A stretch of DNA of 64,000 nt from the NCBI RefSeq assembly GCF_026340655.1, contig NZ_JAPEOZ010000001.1:2232001-2296000 (forward strand). Direction: 5' to 3'. The position numbers were made by a program, and so were the translations under genes. Numbering within the stretch: position 1 is the first letter of the stretch; every line of letters starts with the position of its first letter. A model generated the notes under the pieces. It saw only the letters and a list, made by a program, of their open reading frames with translations, ran no database searches and was not told the DNA's origin. This stretch comes from Streptomyces sp. NBC_01275 (GTDB lineage: Bacteria; Actinomycetota; Actinomycetes; Streptomycetales; Streptomycetaceae). Shown piece by piece: positions 46,739-55,500 of the stretch.

Positions 46739-47818
46739 ATGGCATCGATCGCCTGCATCCCCTCGGTTCCGGCGCCGGGGGACGCCGCCGCACTGCGCGA
46801 ACGGGCCCGCGGCGCCCTGCTCGGCCTCGCCGTCGGAGACGCCCTCGGAGCCCCGGCCGAGAACCTGAAGCCCTCGGAGATCCGCGCCCGCTGGGGCCGT
46901 ATCACCGGCTATGTCGCCGACACCCCGGCCGGCACGGACGACACGGAGTACGCGATCTTCTCGGGCCTGCTGCTGGCCCGCCACGGCTCCGCGCTCACCC
47001 CGGCCCATGTGGAGGCGGCCTGGCACCACTGGATCGCCGACCGCGACGAGGGCCCCTTCCGCGGCGCGGGCTTCAGCGAACGCGGCACCCTGGAGAACCT
47101 CCGCCGGGGCCTGGCCGCCCCCATCTCGGCGCAGCACCGGCACGCCTGGAGCGACGGCCTGGCCATGCGGGCGGCCCCCTTCGGCGTGTTCGCGGCGGGC
47201 CGGCCCGCGGAAGCCGCCCGCCTGGTCGCGATCGACGGCTCGGTGAGCCACGACGGCGAGGGCATCTACGGCGGCCAGGCGGTCGCCGCGGGCGTGGCCG
47301 CGGCGATGGCGGGCGCGTCCACCATCGCCGTCGTCGCCTCCGCCCTGGCCGTGGTCCCCGACGACTCCTGGACGGCCCGCTCGCTGCGCCGCGCGGTGGC
47401 GGTGGCCCACCGCGGCGAACGAGCGGTCCGCTCCGCCGTCGTCATCGGCGGCTACCCCTGGACCGACCTCGCCCCGGAGGCCGTCGCCCTCGCCTTCGGC
47501 GCGTACGCGGCAGCCGACGGCGACTTCTCGGAGGCCGTCCTCACCGCCGTGAACATGGGCCGCGACGCCGACACCACGGCCGCGGTGGCGGGCGCACTGG
47601 CCGGCGCGACCCGGGGCGTCTCCGCGATCCCGCCCCAGTGGGCGGCCGCCATCGGCCCGGCCCGCGGCAGCTGCCTCCCCTCCATGGCAGGCCACCACAT
47701 CCTGGACGTGGCCGAACTGCTGGTACCGGGCGAGGGCGGCAGATGGGGAGCGACCGGCTTCGTACCGGGCGACCTGCCCGCCCTGACAGCGGACACCGAC
47801 CCGGGAGTGCGCTCATGA
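46739..47818 (+). CDS. ADP-ribosylglycohydrolase family protein 1
   Basis: A 359-aa ADP-ribosyl-(dinitrogen reductase) hydrolase-type protein. Dimagnesium-site motifs are intact: GLAVGDALGAPAE, GTDDTEYAIFSG (Thr-Asp-Asp) and AVNMGRDADTTAAVAGALAGA. Family members remove ADP-ribose from proteins, DNA or small molecules. ATG 46739 follows GGAGGAG at 9 nt; ATG 46643 would add 32 residues without a site. It is the first gene of a coupled seven-gene operon, overlapping the next by ATGA. Confidence 0.9.
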   Translation: MASIACIPSVPAPGDAAALRERARGALLGLAVGDALGAPAENLKPSEIRARWGRITGYVADTPAGTDDTEYAIFSGLLLARHGSALTPAHVEAAWHHWIADRDEGPFRGAGFSERGTLENLRRGLAAPISAQHRHAWSDGLAMRAAPFGVFAAGRPAEAARLVAIDGSVSHDGEGIYGGQAVAAGVAAAMAGASTIAVVASALAVVPDDSWTARSLRRAVAVAHRGERAVRSAVVIGGYPWTDLAPEAVALAFGAYAAADGDFSEAVLTAVNMGRDADTTAAVAGALAGATRGVSAIPPQWAAAIGPARGSCLPSMAGHHILDVAELLVPGEGGRWGATGFVPGDLPALTADTDPGVRS

Positions 47819-49257
47819 GACCACCGGGCCCCTGGGACGAGGGGACGGGGGCAGGCGCCCCGACCCCGACGACGGACACGACGTCACCCACCGAACCGAC
47901 ACCCACGGCGAAGCCGAACGCACCGACGCCCTTCGAACCGACACCTACGGCACAACCCAAGGCTCCGACGACCGCCGCACCGACGCCCACGGCGAAGCCG
48001 AACGCACCAGCGGCCGCCGGCGGCGGGGACGCCCCACAGGGGCCACCCGCACCCGACGGCGAAAGCCGCACGGGCGGTGCGGGTGGGAATCACCGTCCGG
48101 CCGAAGGCGCAGCCGAGGCCGTAGGACCCGCCCAGCCCCCGCAGGGATCCCGCATCGAGGGCCTCCTGCTGGGCCTCGCCGCAGGCGACGCCGCCGGCTG
48201 GCCCGCCGCCCGTCACCGAGCCGCCCGCATGCCCGAGTGGACCCGCCGCCTCACTCGCGAGCTGGACACCTTCGCCGAGCACAACGCGACGACCACCCTC
48301 CCCGTCCCGATCGCCCTCAACCAACCCCCCGAGCCCCTCCGCCTGGGCCCCTCCGACGACGCCGAGTGGGCGGCCTTCGCCGCGGAGGCGGTCCTGCGCG
48401 CCGGAGACGACGCCGCCCTCGGCGACCTCAGCCGAGAGCGCCGTATGCGCGCCGCCATCGATCTCACCTGGAACGCGATCGCCAGCGAGGTCGCGGCGGC
48501 AGCCGACCGCGCCCCCGAGGTCGAGTCGGCGGTCCTCCCTCTGCGCGCCCGCATCTCCGTCCGGGCCGGCCTGGGCAACCTCGTCGCCGGTCTGCGTCCG
48601 CCCGCCACCGGCCACGACAACCCCCACTACTTCGACGACGCCGCCTGCGTACGCGCCTGTGTGCTCGCCGTCGCCCACCCCGGCGACGCCCGACTCGCGG
48701 CGGAACTCGCCGAGTTCGACGCCCGCTACACCCAGGACGGCGACGGCGTGCACGGCGCGCGGGCGATGGCGGCGGCGCTCGCGCTGGCCCTGGTCGGCGC
48801 GGACGCCGAGGCCTGTGTGACGGCGGCGCTGGCCGAACTCCCCGAGCACACCGAGATCGGCCGCAACGCCCGTCACGCGCTGAAGCTGGCCCGGGACGCC
48901 GAGAGCGCCTTCGCCCTGGTCCCCCTGCTGGAGCACCAGATCGTCGACCACGTCTACAGCTACGGCATCGCCGCCGCCGAGACGGTCCCGGTCGCCCTCG
49001 CCCTGACCCTCGCCTCCGGCGGCCGTATCGGCGAGGCGGTGCCGGCGGCGGCCTGTCTCTCCCGGGTCGCGGACTCGGCCCCCGCCCTGGCGGGCGCTCT
49101 GACCGGTGCGCTGGGCGGCGGCGCGGCGATCCCCGCCGCCTGGCGCGACGCCTGCCGCACCCTCTCCGGCTGCGCGCTCCCCCGCCTCACCGACACCGAT
49201 CTGGTGGAACTCGCCGAACTCCTGGAAGCCACACAACCGGCCCCACCAGGAGGATGA
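47815..49257 (+). CDS. ADP-ribosylglycohydrolase family protein 2, degenerate metal site
   Basis: A 480-aa paralogue. About 115 N-terminal residues are low-complexity, with repeats such as PTPTAKPNAPT and PTPTAQPKAPT. The fold then begins at SRIEGLLLGLAAGDAAGWPA. The first acidic pair is kept (GPSDDAEWAAFAAEAVL), but the C-terminal GxDxDT motif seen in its neighbours is replaced by LSRVADSAPALAGALTG, losing the first Asp. Metal binding and catalysis may be impaired, so it could be a regulatory or heteromeric subunit. Its start and stop overlap both neighbours. Confidence 0.82.
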   Translation: MRPPGPWDEGTGAGAPTPTTDTTSPTEPTPTAKPNAPTPFEPTPTAQPKAPTTAAPTPTAKPNAPAAAGGGDAPQGPPAPDGESRTGGAGGNHRPAEGAAEAVGPAQPPQGSRIEGLLLGLAAGDAAGWPAARHRAARMPEWTRRLTRELDTFAEHNATTTLPVPIALNQPPEPLRLGPSDDAEWAAFAAEAVLRAGDDAALGDLSRERRMRAAIDLTWNAIASEVAAAADRAPEVESAVLPLRARISVRAGLGNLVAGLRPPATGHDNPHYFDDAACVRACVLAVAHPGDARLAAELAEFDARYTQDGDGVHGARAMAAALALALVGADAEACVTAALAELPEHTEIGRNARHALKLARDAESAFALVPLLEHQIVDHVYSYGIAAAETVPVALALTLASGGRIGEAVPAAACLSRVADSAPALAGALTGALGGGAAIPAAWRDACRTLSGCALPRLTDTDLVELAELLEATQPAPPGG

Positions 49258-49265
49258 TTCGGGCC

Positions 49266-50471
49266 ATGAAGCCCAAAACACAAGAATCCCCCACAGAGGA
49301 GAGCCGCACGGCGACCGGCCACGGCACGCCCCTGGACGAACGCATCACCGGCGCCCTGGTCGGCGCGGCGGTCGGCGACGCCCTCGGCGGCCCCGTCGAG
49401 GGCTACTCCCCCGCGCAGATCCTCCAGCGCCACGGCGGCCGCGTCCACGGCATCGTCGGCCCCTGGAACGGCGACGCCTGGCGCACCGCCCGCCCCCTCG
49501 CGCCGTACCACAAGGGCGACGGCCACGTCACCGACGACACCTTGATGACCCATGCGCTGGTACGGGTCTACGCCCAGGTCCGCGATCATCTCGACGCGTA
49601 CGCGATCGCCGAGCGGCTGGTCCCGGACCTGATGACCGAGGTGCGCTGGATCCCGGAACTGGAGGCGGAGGCCCTGCCGTTGCAGCGGATCTTCCTCGCC
49701 GAGAAGTGGCTGGTGACCCGGCTCCACTACGGCCATGTCGACCCGCGCGAGGCAGGCGTCGGCAACATCGTCAACTGCGGTGCGGCGATGTACATGGCCC
49801 CGGTCGGCCTGGTCAACGCGGGCAACCCGGCGGGCGCGTACGCCGAGGCGATCGAGCTCGCGGGCGCCCACCAGTCGTCGTACGGCCGCGAGGCGGCGGG
49901 CGTCTTCGCGGCGGCGGTGGCCGCGGCGTGCGCGCCGGGCGCGACGGCGGACTCGGTGGTGACGGCGTGTCTGACGCTGGCGAAGGACGGCACGCGCACG
50001 GCGATCGAGCGGGTCTGCGAAGCCGCGGCCCGCTGCCCGGACTTCGAGTCGGCGCTCGGACCGCTGCGGGAGGCGGTGGCTCCGTTCGACACGGTGGGCC
50101 CCGACTACCGTGCGCCGTCCCTGGCCGCCCGCCGCCCGTCCCGTCTGCACGCGATCGAGGAACTCCCCGTCGCCCTGGGCATGTTGCTGGTGGCCGACGG
50201 CGACTACCGGCACTGCGTGCTCGGCGCGGTGAACTACGGCCGTGACTGCGACTCCATCGCGACGATGGCCGGCGCGGTGGCCGGCGCCCTGGGCTCGCCG
50301 GTCCCGGAGGACTGGTCCAAGCGCGTCGCGGAGGCCAGCCGCCTGGACCTGTGGGCGCCGGCGGCGGCGCTCACCGAGGTGACCCGGGAGATCTTCGCGC
50401 GGGACGTCCGCAGGCGCCGGGCCCACGAGGCGGCCTTCGCCGGGATCGGAGGCCCCCGTTGCTCCGACTGA
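49266..50471 (+). CDS. ADP-ribosylglycohydrolase family protein 3
   Basis: A 401-aa member with all key motifs: GAAVGDALGGPVEGYSP, GHVTDDTLMTHALVRVY and GAVNYGRDCDSIATMAGAVAGALG. The start is taken at ATG 49266 with AGGAGG about 12 nt upstream; an ATG at 49254 that overlaps the stop of the preceding gene abuts that site directly. Substrate unknown. It overlaps the next gene by 13 nt. Confidence 0.88.
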   Translation: MKPKTQESPTEESRTATGHGTPLDERITGALVGAAVGDALGGPVEGYSPAQILQRHGGRVHGIVGPWNGDAWRTARPLAPYHKGDGHVTDDTLMTHALVRVYAQVRDHLDAYAIAERLVPDLMTEVRWIPELEAEALPLQRIFLAEKWLVTRLHYGHVDPREAGVGNIVNCGAAMYMAPVGLVNAGNPAGAYAEAIELAGAHQSSYGREAAGVFAAAVAAACAPGATADSVVTACLTLAKDGTRTAIERVCEAAARCPDFESALGPLREAVAPFDTVGPDYRAPSLAARRPSRLHAIEELPVALGMLLVADGDYRHCVLGAVNYGRDCDSIATMAGAVAGALGSPVPEDWSKRVAEASRLDLWAPAAALTEVTREIFARDVRRRRAHEAAFAGIGGPRCSD

Positions 50472-51844
50472 CCTGGGTCCAGCCGGAGGACCTGCTCGGC
50501 CACGAGCTGCGCCAGGCGGCCCAGGACGGACGGCAGCCGTGGGCGATCGCGGCCCGGTGGAAGGCGGCGGGCGGCCCGGAGGCGCCGCTGCGCGCGGGAG
50601 CCTCGCCGCAGCCGACCTCCCGTTACCTGCGTCAGCTCGCGGAGGACCTGCTGGACGAACTGGCGGACCTGCCCAGCAGGTTGGCGGAGGACGAACCGAC
50701 GGACCTGGCCCGCATCCGGGCGCTGTGCCCACAGTGGCCGACCCCGCCCCACCAGACCCACCAGACCCAGCAGCTCACCCCGTCCCGCTTCGAAGCCGCC
50801 TGGCTCGGCCGGGCCGCCGGCTGTCTCCTGGGCAAACCCGTCGAGAAACTCCCCCTGGACGCCATCCGCCGGCTCGCCAAGTCCACCGGCAACTGGCCCC
50901 TGAACAGCTACTTCACCGCCGAAGGAGTCCCCCCGGAGCTCCTCGCCGCCCACCCCTGGAACCGTCGCTCGGCGCCCACCTCCCTCGCCGAGAACATCGA
51001 CGGCATGCCCGAGGACGACGACCTCAACTACCCCCTCCTCAACCTCCTTCTGCTCCGCCGCCACGGCCGCCGCTTCACCACCGCCGACGTGGCCCGGCTC
51101 TGGCTGGACGAACTCCCCGCCGGACGCACCTTCACCGCCGAACGCCTCGCCTACCGCAACCTCCTCTCCGGCATCGAACCCCCGCACACCGCCCGCCACC
51201 GCAACCCGTTCCGCGAATGGATCGGCGCCCTCATCCGCGCCGACGTGCACGGCTGGACCAACCCCGGCGACCCGGCCGCCGCGGCCGAACAGGCCCACCG
51301 CGACGCCACCCTCACCCACACCGCGAACGGCGTCTACGCGGCGATGTTCACGGCCGCCGTCATCGCCACCGCCGCCACCGGCACCCACGGCGTCCACGCC
51401 TGTCTGCGCACCGGCCTGACCGTGATCCCGCCCCGCTCCCGCCTCGCCCTGGCGATCGCGCACGCCGTCCGACTGGCCCGGGAGCACCCGGACTTCGACG
51501 CGGTCGTGGACGAACTCCACGCCACCCACGCGGAAACCCACCACTGGGTCCACGCGATCCCCAACACCGCCCTCGTCGCCGCCGCCCTCGCCCACGCGGA
51601 CGGCGACTTCACCGGCTCCGTCCGCCGTGCGGTGTCCGGTGGTTGGGACACCGACTCGGTCGGCGCCACGGCCGGCAGCGTCGCCGGCCTCCTCACCGGC
51701 GACCCCGCCGCCCTCCCCGACCGCTGGACGGCCCCCCTCAAGAACCGCCTGGCCTCCTCCGTCGCCGACTTCGACGGCGTCGGCTTCGACACCCTGGCCC
51801 ACCTCACCTGGTCCCTCACCCCCCGGGAGGCTTCCCACCCATGA
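50459..51844 (+). CDS. ADP-ribosylglycohydrolase family protein 4
   Basis: A 461-aa paralogue with an N-terminal extension of about 120 residues (LLRLTWVQPEDLLGHELRQAAQDGR). The domain then begins FEAAWLGRAAGCLLGKPVEKLP. Metal motifs are MPEDDDLNYPLLNLLLL and VSGGWDTDSVGATAGSVAGLL. The start is a TTG at 50459, 7 nt after GGAGG; no ATG or GTG fits. This member resembles those fused to, or adjacent to, ribokinases in nucleoside or ADP-ribose salvage clusters (inference). Confidence 0.85.
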   Translation: MLRLTWVQPEDLLGHELRQAAQDGRQPWAIAARWKAAGGPEAPLRAGASPQPTSRYLRQLAEDLLDELADLPSRLAEDEPTDLARIRALCPQWPTPPHQTHQTQQLTPSRFEAAWLGRAAGCLLGKPVEKLPLDAIRRLAKSTGNWPLNSYFTAEGVPPELLAAHPWNRRSAPTSLAENIDGMPEDDDLNYPLLNLLLLRRHGRRFTTADVARLWLDELPAGRTFTAERLAYRNLLSGIEPPHTARHRNPFREWIGALIRADVHGWTNPGDPAAAAEQAHRDATLTHTANGVYAAMFTAAVIATAATGTHGVHACLRTGLTVIPPRSRLALAIAHAVRLAREHPDFDAVVDELHATHAETHHWVHAIPNTALVAAALAHADGDFTGSVRRAVSGGWDTDSVGATAGSVAGLLTGDPAALPDRWTAPLKNRLASSVADFDGVGFDTLAHLTWSLTPREASHP

Positions 51845-52137
51845 CCGACATCGTCGTGCTCGGCAGCACGAACATGGACCTCGTCGCCTCTCACGAGGCC
51901 GCCGCCCTCACCGGCCGTACCGACCCGCGCGAGGCGGCCGCCGCCCTGCTGGACAGCGTGCCCGAGGTGGTCGTCACGCCCGGCGCGGCCGGCAGTCTGT
52001 ACGCGGCCCACGGCGCGCAGCCCCTGACCGTCCCCGCCCCGCACGTCACCGCCGTCGACTCCACCGGCGCGGGCGACACCTTCGTGTCGGCGTCCATGCC
52101 GTACCGCTCCGAGATCGAGACGCAGTACGCGTCATGA
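51841..52137 (+). pseudogene. Ribokinase (PfkB family) remnant
   Basis: A 98-aa product beginning MTDIVVLGSTNMDLVA, the first strand of ribokinases. It then jumps directly to the distal part: GRTDPREAAAALLDSVPEVVVTPGAAGSLYAAHGAQPLTVPAPHVTAVDSTGAGDTFV, including the catalytic GAGD motif. About 200 central residues (substrate-binding and lid) and the C-terminal helices are missing, and the end MPYRSEIETQYAS is unrelated. Ribokinases are about 300 aa, so this cannot be functional. The frame is still open and both ends still overlap neighbours (ATGA), as if it were kept for translational coupling. Confidence 0.85.
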
Positions 52138-53387
52138 ACGAGCCCGGTCCGAACCCCTCCCTCCCTACCGCCCCTACCTCCCCGCAAGCCCCTGCCACTG
52201 CGCAGCCCCCGCTGCACGGTGTGCGCGTCCTCGACCTCGCCACCCTCTTCGCCGGCCCCCTCGCCGCCACCCTGCTCGGCGACTTCGGCGCGGAGGTCGT
52301 CAAGGTCGAGCACCCGGCCAAGCCCGACCCGTCCCGGGGCCACGGCCCGTCCAAGGACGGCGTCGGCCTGTGGTGGAAGCTCCTCGGCCGCAACAAGCGC
52401 ACCATCACCCTGAACCTCTCCAAGCCCGGCGGCCGCGCCACCCTCCTGCGCCTCGCCGCCACCGCCGATGTGATCATCGAGAACTTCCGCCCCGGCACCC
52501 TGGAGAAATGGGACCTGAGCTGGGAGGAGCTGTCCGCGGCCAACCCGCGCCTGATCCTCGCCCGCGTCACCGCCTTCGGCCAGTTCGGCCCCTACGCCCA
52601 CCGCCCCGGCTTCGGCACCCTCGCCGAGGCGATGAGCGGCTTCGCCGCGATCACCGGCGAGCCGGACGCGCCCCCGGTCCTGCCGCCCTTCGGCCTCGCC
52701 GACTCCATCGCCGGCCTGGCCACGGCGTACGCGGTGATGACGGCGCTGGCGGCGCGCGAGCGCACCGGCGAGGGCCAGGTCGTGGACATGGCGATCATCG
52801 AGCCGATCCTGACGGTCCTCGGCCCGCACCCCCTCTGGTACGACCAGCTGGGCTACGTCCAGGAACGCACCGGCAACCGTTCCGCCAACAACGCCCCGCG
52901 CAACACCTACCGCACGGCCGACGGCGCCTGGGTGGCCGTCTCGACCTCGGCCCAGTCGATCGCGGAACGCGTGCTGCGTCTGGTCGGCCGCCCCGACCTG
53001 ATCGACGAGCCGTGGTTCGCCACGGGCGCCGACCGGGCCGCCCACGCCGACGTCCTCGACGCGGCGGTCGGCGCCTGGATCGCCGCCCGCACCCGCACCG
53101 ACGTCCTCGCCGCCTTCGAGAAGGCGGAGGCGGCGATCGCCCCGATCCAGGACGTACGGGACGTGATGACCGACCCCCAGTACCAGGCCCTCGACACGAT
53201 CACCGCCGTCGACGACCCGGAGCTGGGCCCGATCCGCATGCAGAACGTCCTCTTCCGGCTGTCCGCCACCCCCGGCGCGATCCGCTGGACCGGCCGCCCG
53301 CACGGCGCCGACACCGAGCAGGTCCTGACGGAACTGGGCCTGACGGCCGCCGACCTGACCGCCCTGCGCACGGAGGGCGCCCTGTGA
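52134..53387 (+). CDS. CaiB/BaiF family CoA-transferase
   Basis: A 417-aa family III CoA-transferase. It has VRVLDLATLFAGPLAATLLGDFGAEVVKVEHP with the following KLLGRNKRTITLNLSKPGG, DVIIENFRPGTLEKW (CoA contacts; Asp nucleophile region), FGQFGPYAHRPGFGTLAEAMSGF and GEGQVVDMAIIEP. It moves CoA between carboxylic acids. Coupled to the remnant upstream (ATGA) and to a CitE-like lyase downstream (GTGA), it likely activates a dicarboxylic acid which the lyase then cleaves. Substrate unknown. Confidence 0.9.
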   Translation: MNEPGPNPSLPTAPTSPQAPATAQPPLHGVRVLDLATLFAGPLAATLLGDFGAEVVKVEHPAKPDPSRGHGPSKDGVGLWWKLLGRNKRTITLNLSKPGGRATLLRLAATADVIIENFRPGTLEKWDLSWEELSAANPRLILARVTAFGQFGPYAHRPGFGTLAEAMSGFAAITGEPDAPPVLPPFGLADSIAGLATAYAVMTALAARERTGEGQVVDMAIIEPILTVLGPHPLWYDQLGYVQERTGNRSANNAPRNTYRTADGAWVAVSTSAQSIAERVLRLVGRPDLIDEPWFATGADRAAHADVLDAAVGAWIAARTRTDVLAAFEKAEAAIAPIQDVRDVMTDPQYQALDTITAVDDPELGPIRMQNVLFRLSATPGAIRWTGRPHGADTEQVLTELGLTAADLTALRTEGAL

Positions 53388-54244
53388 CCACGACCCCCGC
53401 GACCACGATCCCTGTGCCCATGACCCACCTGACCTGGCTGTACGCCCCCGGCGACCGCCCCCAGACCGTCACCAAGGCCCTCGCCTCCGGCGCCGACGTC
53501 GTGATCGTCGACCTGGAGGACGCGGTCGCCCCGGACCGCAAGGAGTACGCCCGCGCGGCCACCGCCGAACGCCTCTCCGAGCCCCAGCAGGTCCCGGTCC
53601 ACGTCCGGCTGAACGCCCTGGACAGCCCCTTCGCCGCCGCGGACCTCCATGCGATGGCGTCCCTCCCCGGCGTCCGCGGCCTGCGGCTGCCGAAGGTGAC
53701 GTCCCCGCACCAGATCACCCGCGTCGCCGAGGCGACCGCCCCCGCGGGCGGCACGGCGCCACCCCTCTACGCCCTCCTGGAGACGGCCCTCGGCATCGAA
53801 CACGCCTACCCCATCGCCGCCGCCCACCCCGCCCTGCGCGGCATCGCCCTCGGCGAGGCGGACCTACGGGCCGACCTGGGCGTCCGCGACGACGCGGGCC
53901 TCGACTGGTCCCGCTCCCGGGTCATCGTCGCCGCCCGGGCGGCTGGCCTGATCCCGCCGCCCCAGTCGGTCCACCCCGACATCCGCGACCTGGAGGGCCT
54001 CGCGGCCTCCTGCGCCCACGGCCGCACCCTGGGCTTCGTGGGCCGGGCCGCCATCCACCCCCGGCAGCTCCCGATCATCGAACGCGCCTATCTGCCCACC
54101 GAGGAGGAGCTCGACCAGGCGGAGACGATCGTCAAGGCGGCGGCCGCGGACCAGGGCGCGCAGGCGCTTCCGGACGGCCGCTTCATCGACGCGGCGATCG
54201 TGGCGGCGGCGCAGCGCACCCTGTCGCTGGCCCGCAGGAACTGA
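53384..54244 (+). CDS. CitE-like HpcH/HpaI aldolase (CoA-ester lyase)
   Basis: A 286-aa TIM-barrel lyase of the citrate lyase beta family. It has LTWLYAPGDRPQTVTKALASGADVVIVDLEDAVAPDRKEYAR (metal Asp/Glu), VRLNALDSP, LRLPKVTSP (Lys), LLETALGIEHAYPIA (Glu) and IALGEADLRADLG (Asp), and a C-terminal lid. The family cleaves or forms malyl-, citramalyl- or related CoA esters. The start is GTG 53384 overlapping the CoA-transferase stop. It ends the operon and is followed by a strong terminator. Confidence 0.9.
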   Translation: MTTTPATTIPVPMTHLTWLYAPGDRPQTVTKALASGADVVIVDLEDAVAPDRKEYARAATAERLSEPQQVPVHVRLNALDSPFAAADLHAMASLPGVRGLRLPKVTSPHQITRVAEATAPAGGTAPPLYALLETALGIEHAYPIAAAHPALRGIALGEADLRADLGVRDDAGLDWSRSRVIVAARAAGLIPPPQSVHPDIRDLEGLAASCAHGRTLGFVGRAAIHPRQLPIIERAYLPTEEELDQAETIVKAAAADQGAQALPDGRFIDAAIVAAAQRTLSLARRN

Positions 54245-54255
54245 CCCCGCACACA

Positions 54256-54292
54256 CGACGAGGGCGCCCGAACTCTCCGGGCGCCCTCGTCG
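54256..54292. terminator. Terminator between the CitE-like gene and lgt
   Basis: A perfect 15-bp stem: CGACGAGGGCGCCCG (54256-54270) with 54278-54292, loop AACTCTC. It lies 11 nt after the CitE-like gene and 17 nt beyond the end of convergent lgt, so it can serve both. Confidence 0.88.
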
Positions 54293-54309
54293 TCGTACCG
54301 TCTCGGCCG

Positions 54310-55392
54310 TCAGCTCTTCTTGCTGCCCGCCGACTCGGCCGTGTCCTTGTCCTTGTCGTCGTCCTTGTCGTCGTCCTTGTCCTGCGAAGCCTCGGCTGCG
54401 GCCTCGACTTCGGCCTTGGCCTTGGCTTCCGAGACGTCGGCCTTCGCCTCGGCCTCCGCGTCGGCCTTAGTGTCGGGGGCGGCGGCCTCGGTGTCGTCCT
54501 TCGCCGTGGCCTCCGGCTTGTCCTCGCCGTCGGCCTCGGTCTTGCCGTCGGAGGCGCCCTCGGCGTCGGAGTCCGGCGCGCCCGGCTCCACGACGGTCTC
54601 CCGGCCCGGCCGCTTCTTCGCCGACACCACGATGTACGTCACGGCGAGCAGGAACACGACCAGCGCGGTCCAGTCGTTGAGCCGCAGGCCCAGGATGTGG
54701 TGGGCGTCGTCGACGCGCATGTACTCGATCCACGCGCGGCCCACGCAGTACGCGGCGACGTACAGCGCGAACGCCCGTCCGTGGCCCAGCGTGAAGCGGC
54801 GGTCGGCCCAGATGACGAGGACCGCGACACCGATGCACCACAGGGACTCGTACAGGAACGTCGGGTGGTAGTAGCCCGGCACCCGGCCGTCCGCGGAGGA
54901 CGTGATGTGCAGGGCCCAGGGCAGGTCCGTCGACTTGCCGTACAGCTCCTGGTTGAACCAGTTGCCCCAGCGGCCGATCGCCTGCGCCAGCGCGATGCCG
55001 GGCGCGATGGCGTCGGCGTACGCGGGCAGCGGGATCCCGCGACGGCGGCAGCCGATCCACGCGCCCACCGCACCGAGCGCGATCGCGCCCCAGATGCCGA
55101 GGCCGCCCTCCCAGACCTTGAAGGCGTCGACCCAGTCACGGCCCTCGGTGAAGTACAGCTCGTAGTCCGTGATCACGTGGTAGAGCCGACCGCCGACAAG
55201 GCCGAAGGGCACCGCCCAGACGGAGATGTCGGCCACCGTGCCGACTCTGCCGCCCCGGGCGAGCCAGCGCTTGTTGCCGAGCCAGACCGCGACGAAGACG
55301 CCGATGATGATGCAGAACGCGTAGCCGCGCAGCGGAATGGGGCCGAGGTACAGCACACCGCGTGACGGGCTGGGGATATAGGCAAATTCCAT
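54310..55392 (-). CDS. lgt: Prolipoprotein diacylglyceryl transferase
   Basis: A 360-aa membrane enzyme that adds diacylglycerol to the lipobox Cys of prelipoproteins. The signature IGRWGNWFNQELYG is present, with GGRLYHVITDYE and GRAWIEYMRVDDAH. Seven membrane segments are expected. After the last one the protein carries a roughly 90-residue acidic, Ala/Lys-rich tail (SDAEGASDGKTEADGEDKPEATAKDDTE... SQDKDDDKDDDKDKD), typical of Streptomyces Lgt. ATG 55392 (MEFAYIPSPS) lies about 10 nt after a TAGCGT box, so the leader is very short. Confidence 0.96.
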   Translation of the reverse strand: MEFAYIPSPSRGVLYLGPIPLRGYAFCIIIGVFVAVWLGNKRWLARGGRVGTVADISVWAVPFGLVGGRLYHVITDYELYFTEGRDWVDAFKVWEGGLGIWGAIALGAVGAWIGCRRRGIPLPAYADAIAPGIALAQAIGRWGNWFNQELYGKSTDLPWALHITSSADGRVPGYYHPTFLYESLWCIGVAVLVIWADRRFTLGHGRAFALYVAAYCVGRAWIEYMRVDDAHHILGLRLNDWTALVVFLLAVTYIVVSAKKRPGRETVVEPGAPDSDAEGASDGKTEADGEDKPEATAKDDTEAAAPDTKADAEAEAKADVSEAKAKAEVEAAAEASQDKDDDKDDDKDKDTAESAGSKKS

Positions 55393-55500
55393 GGCAGGGT
55401 CGACGCTACCGTGCCGGACCGCGTACACGGCAGCCAGCCCGGCTACGGCTCCATAACAGGCGGGTGTGAACCCGCCCCCTGCCCCTGGCCCTCCCCCTGG

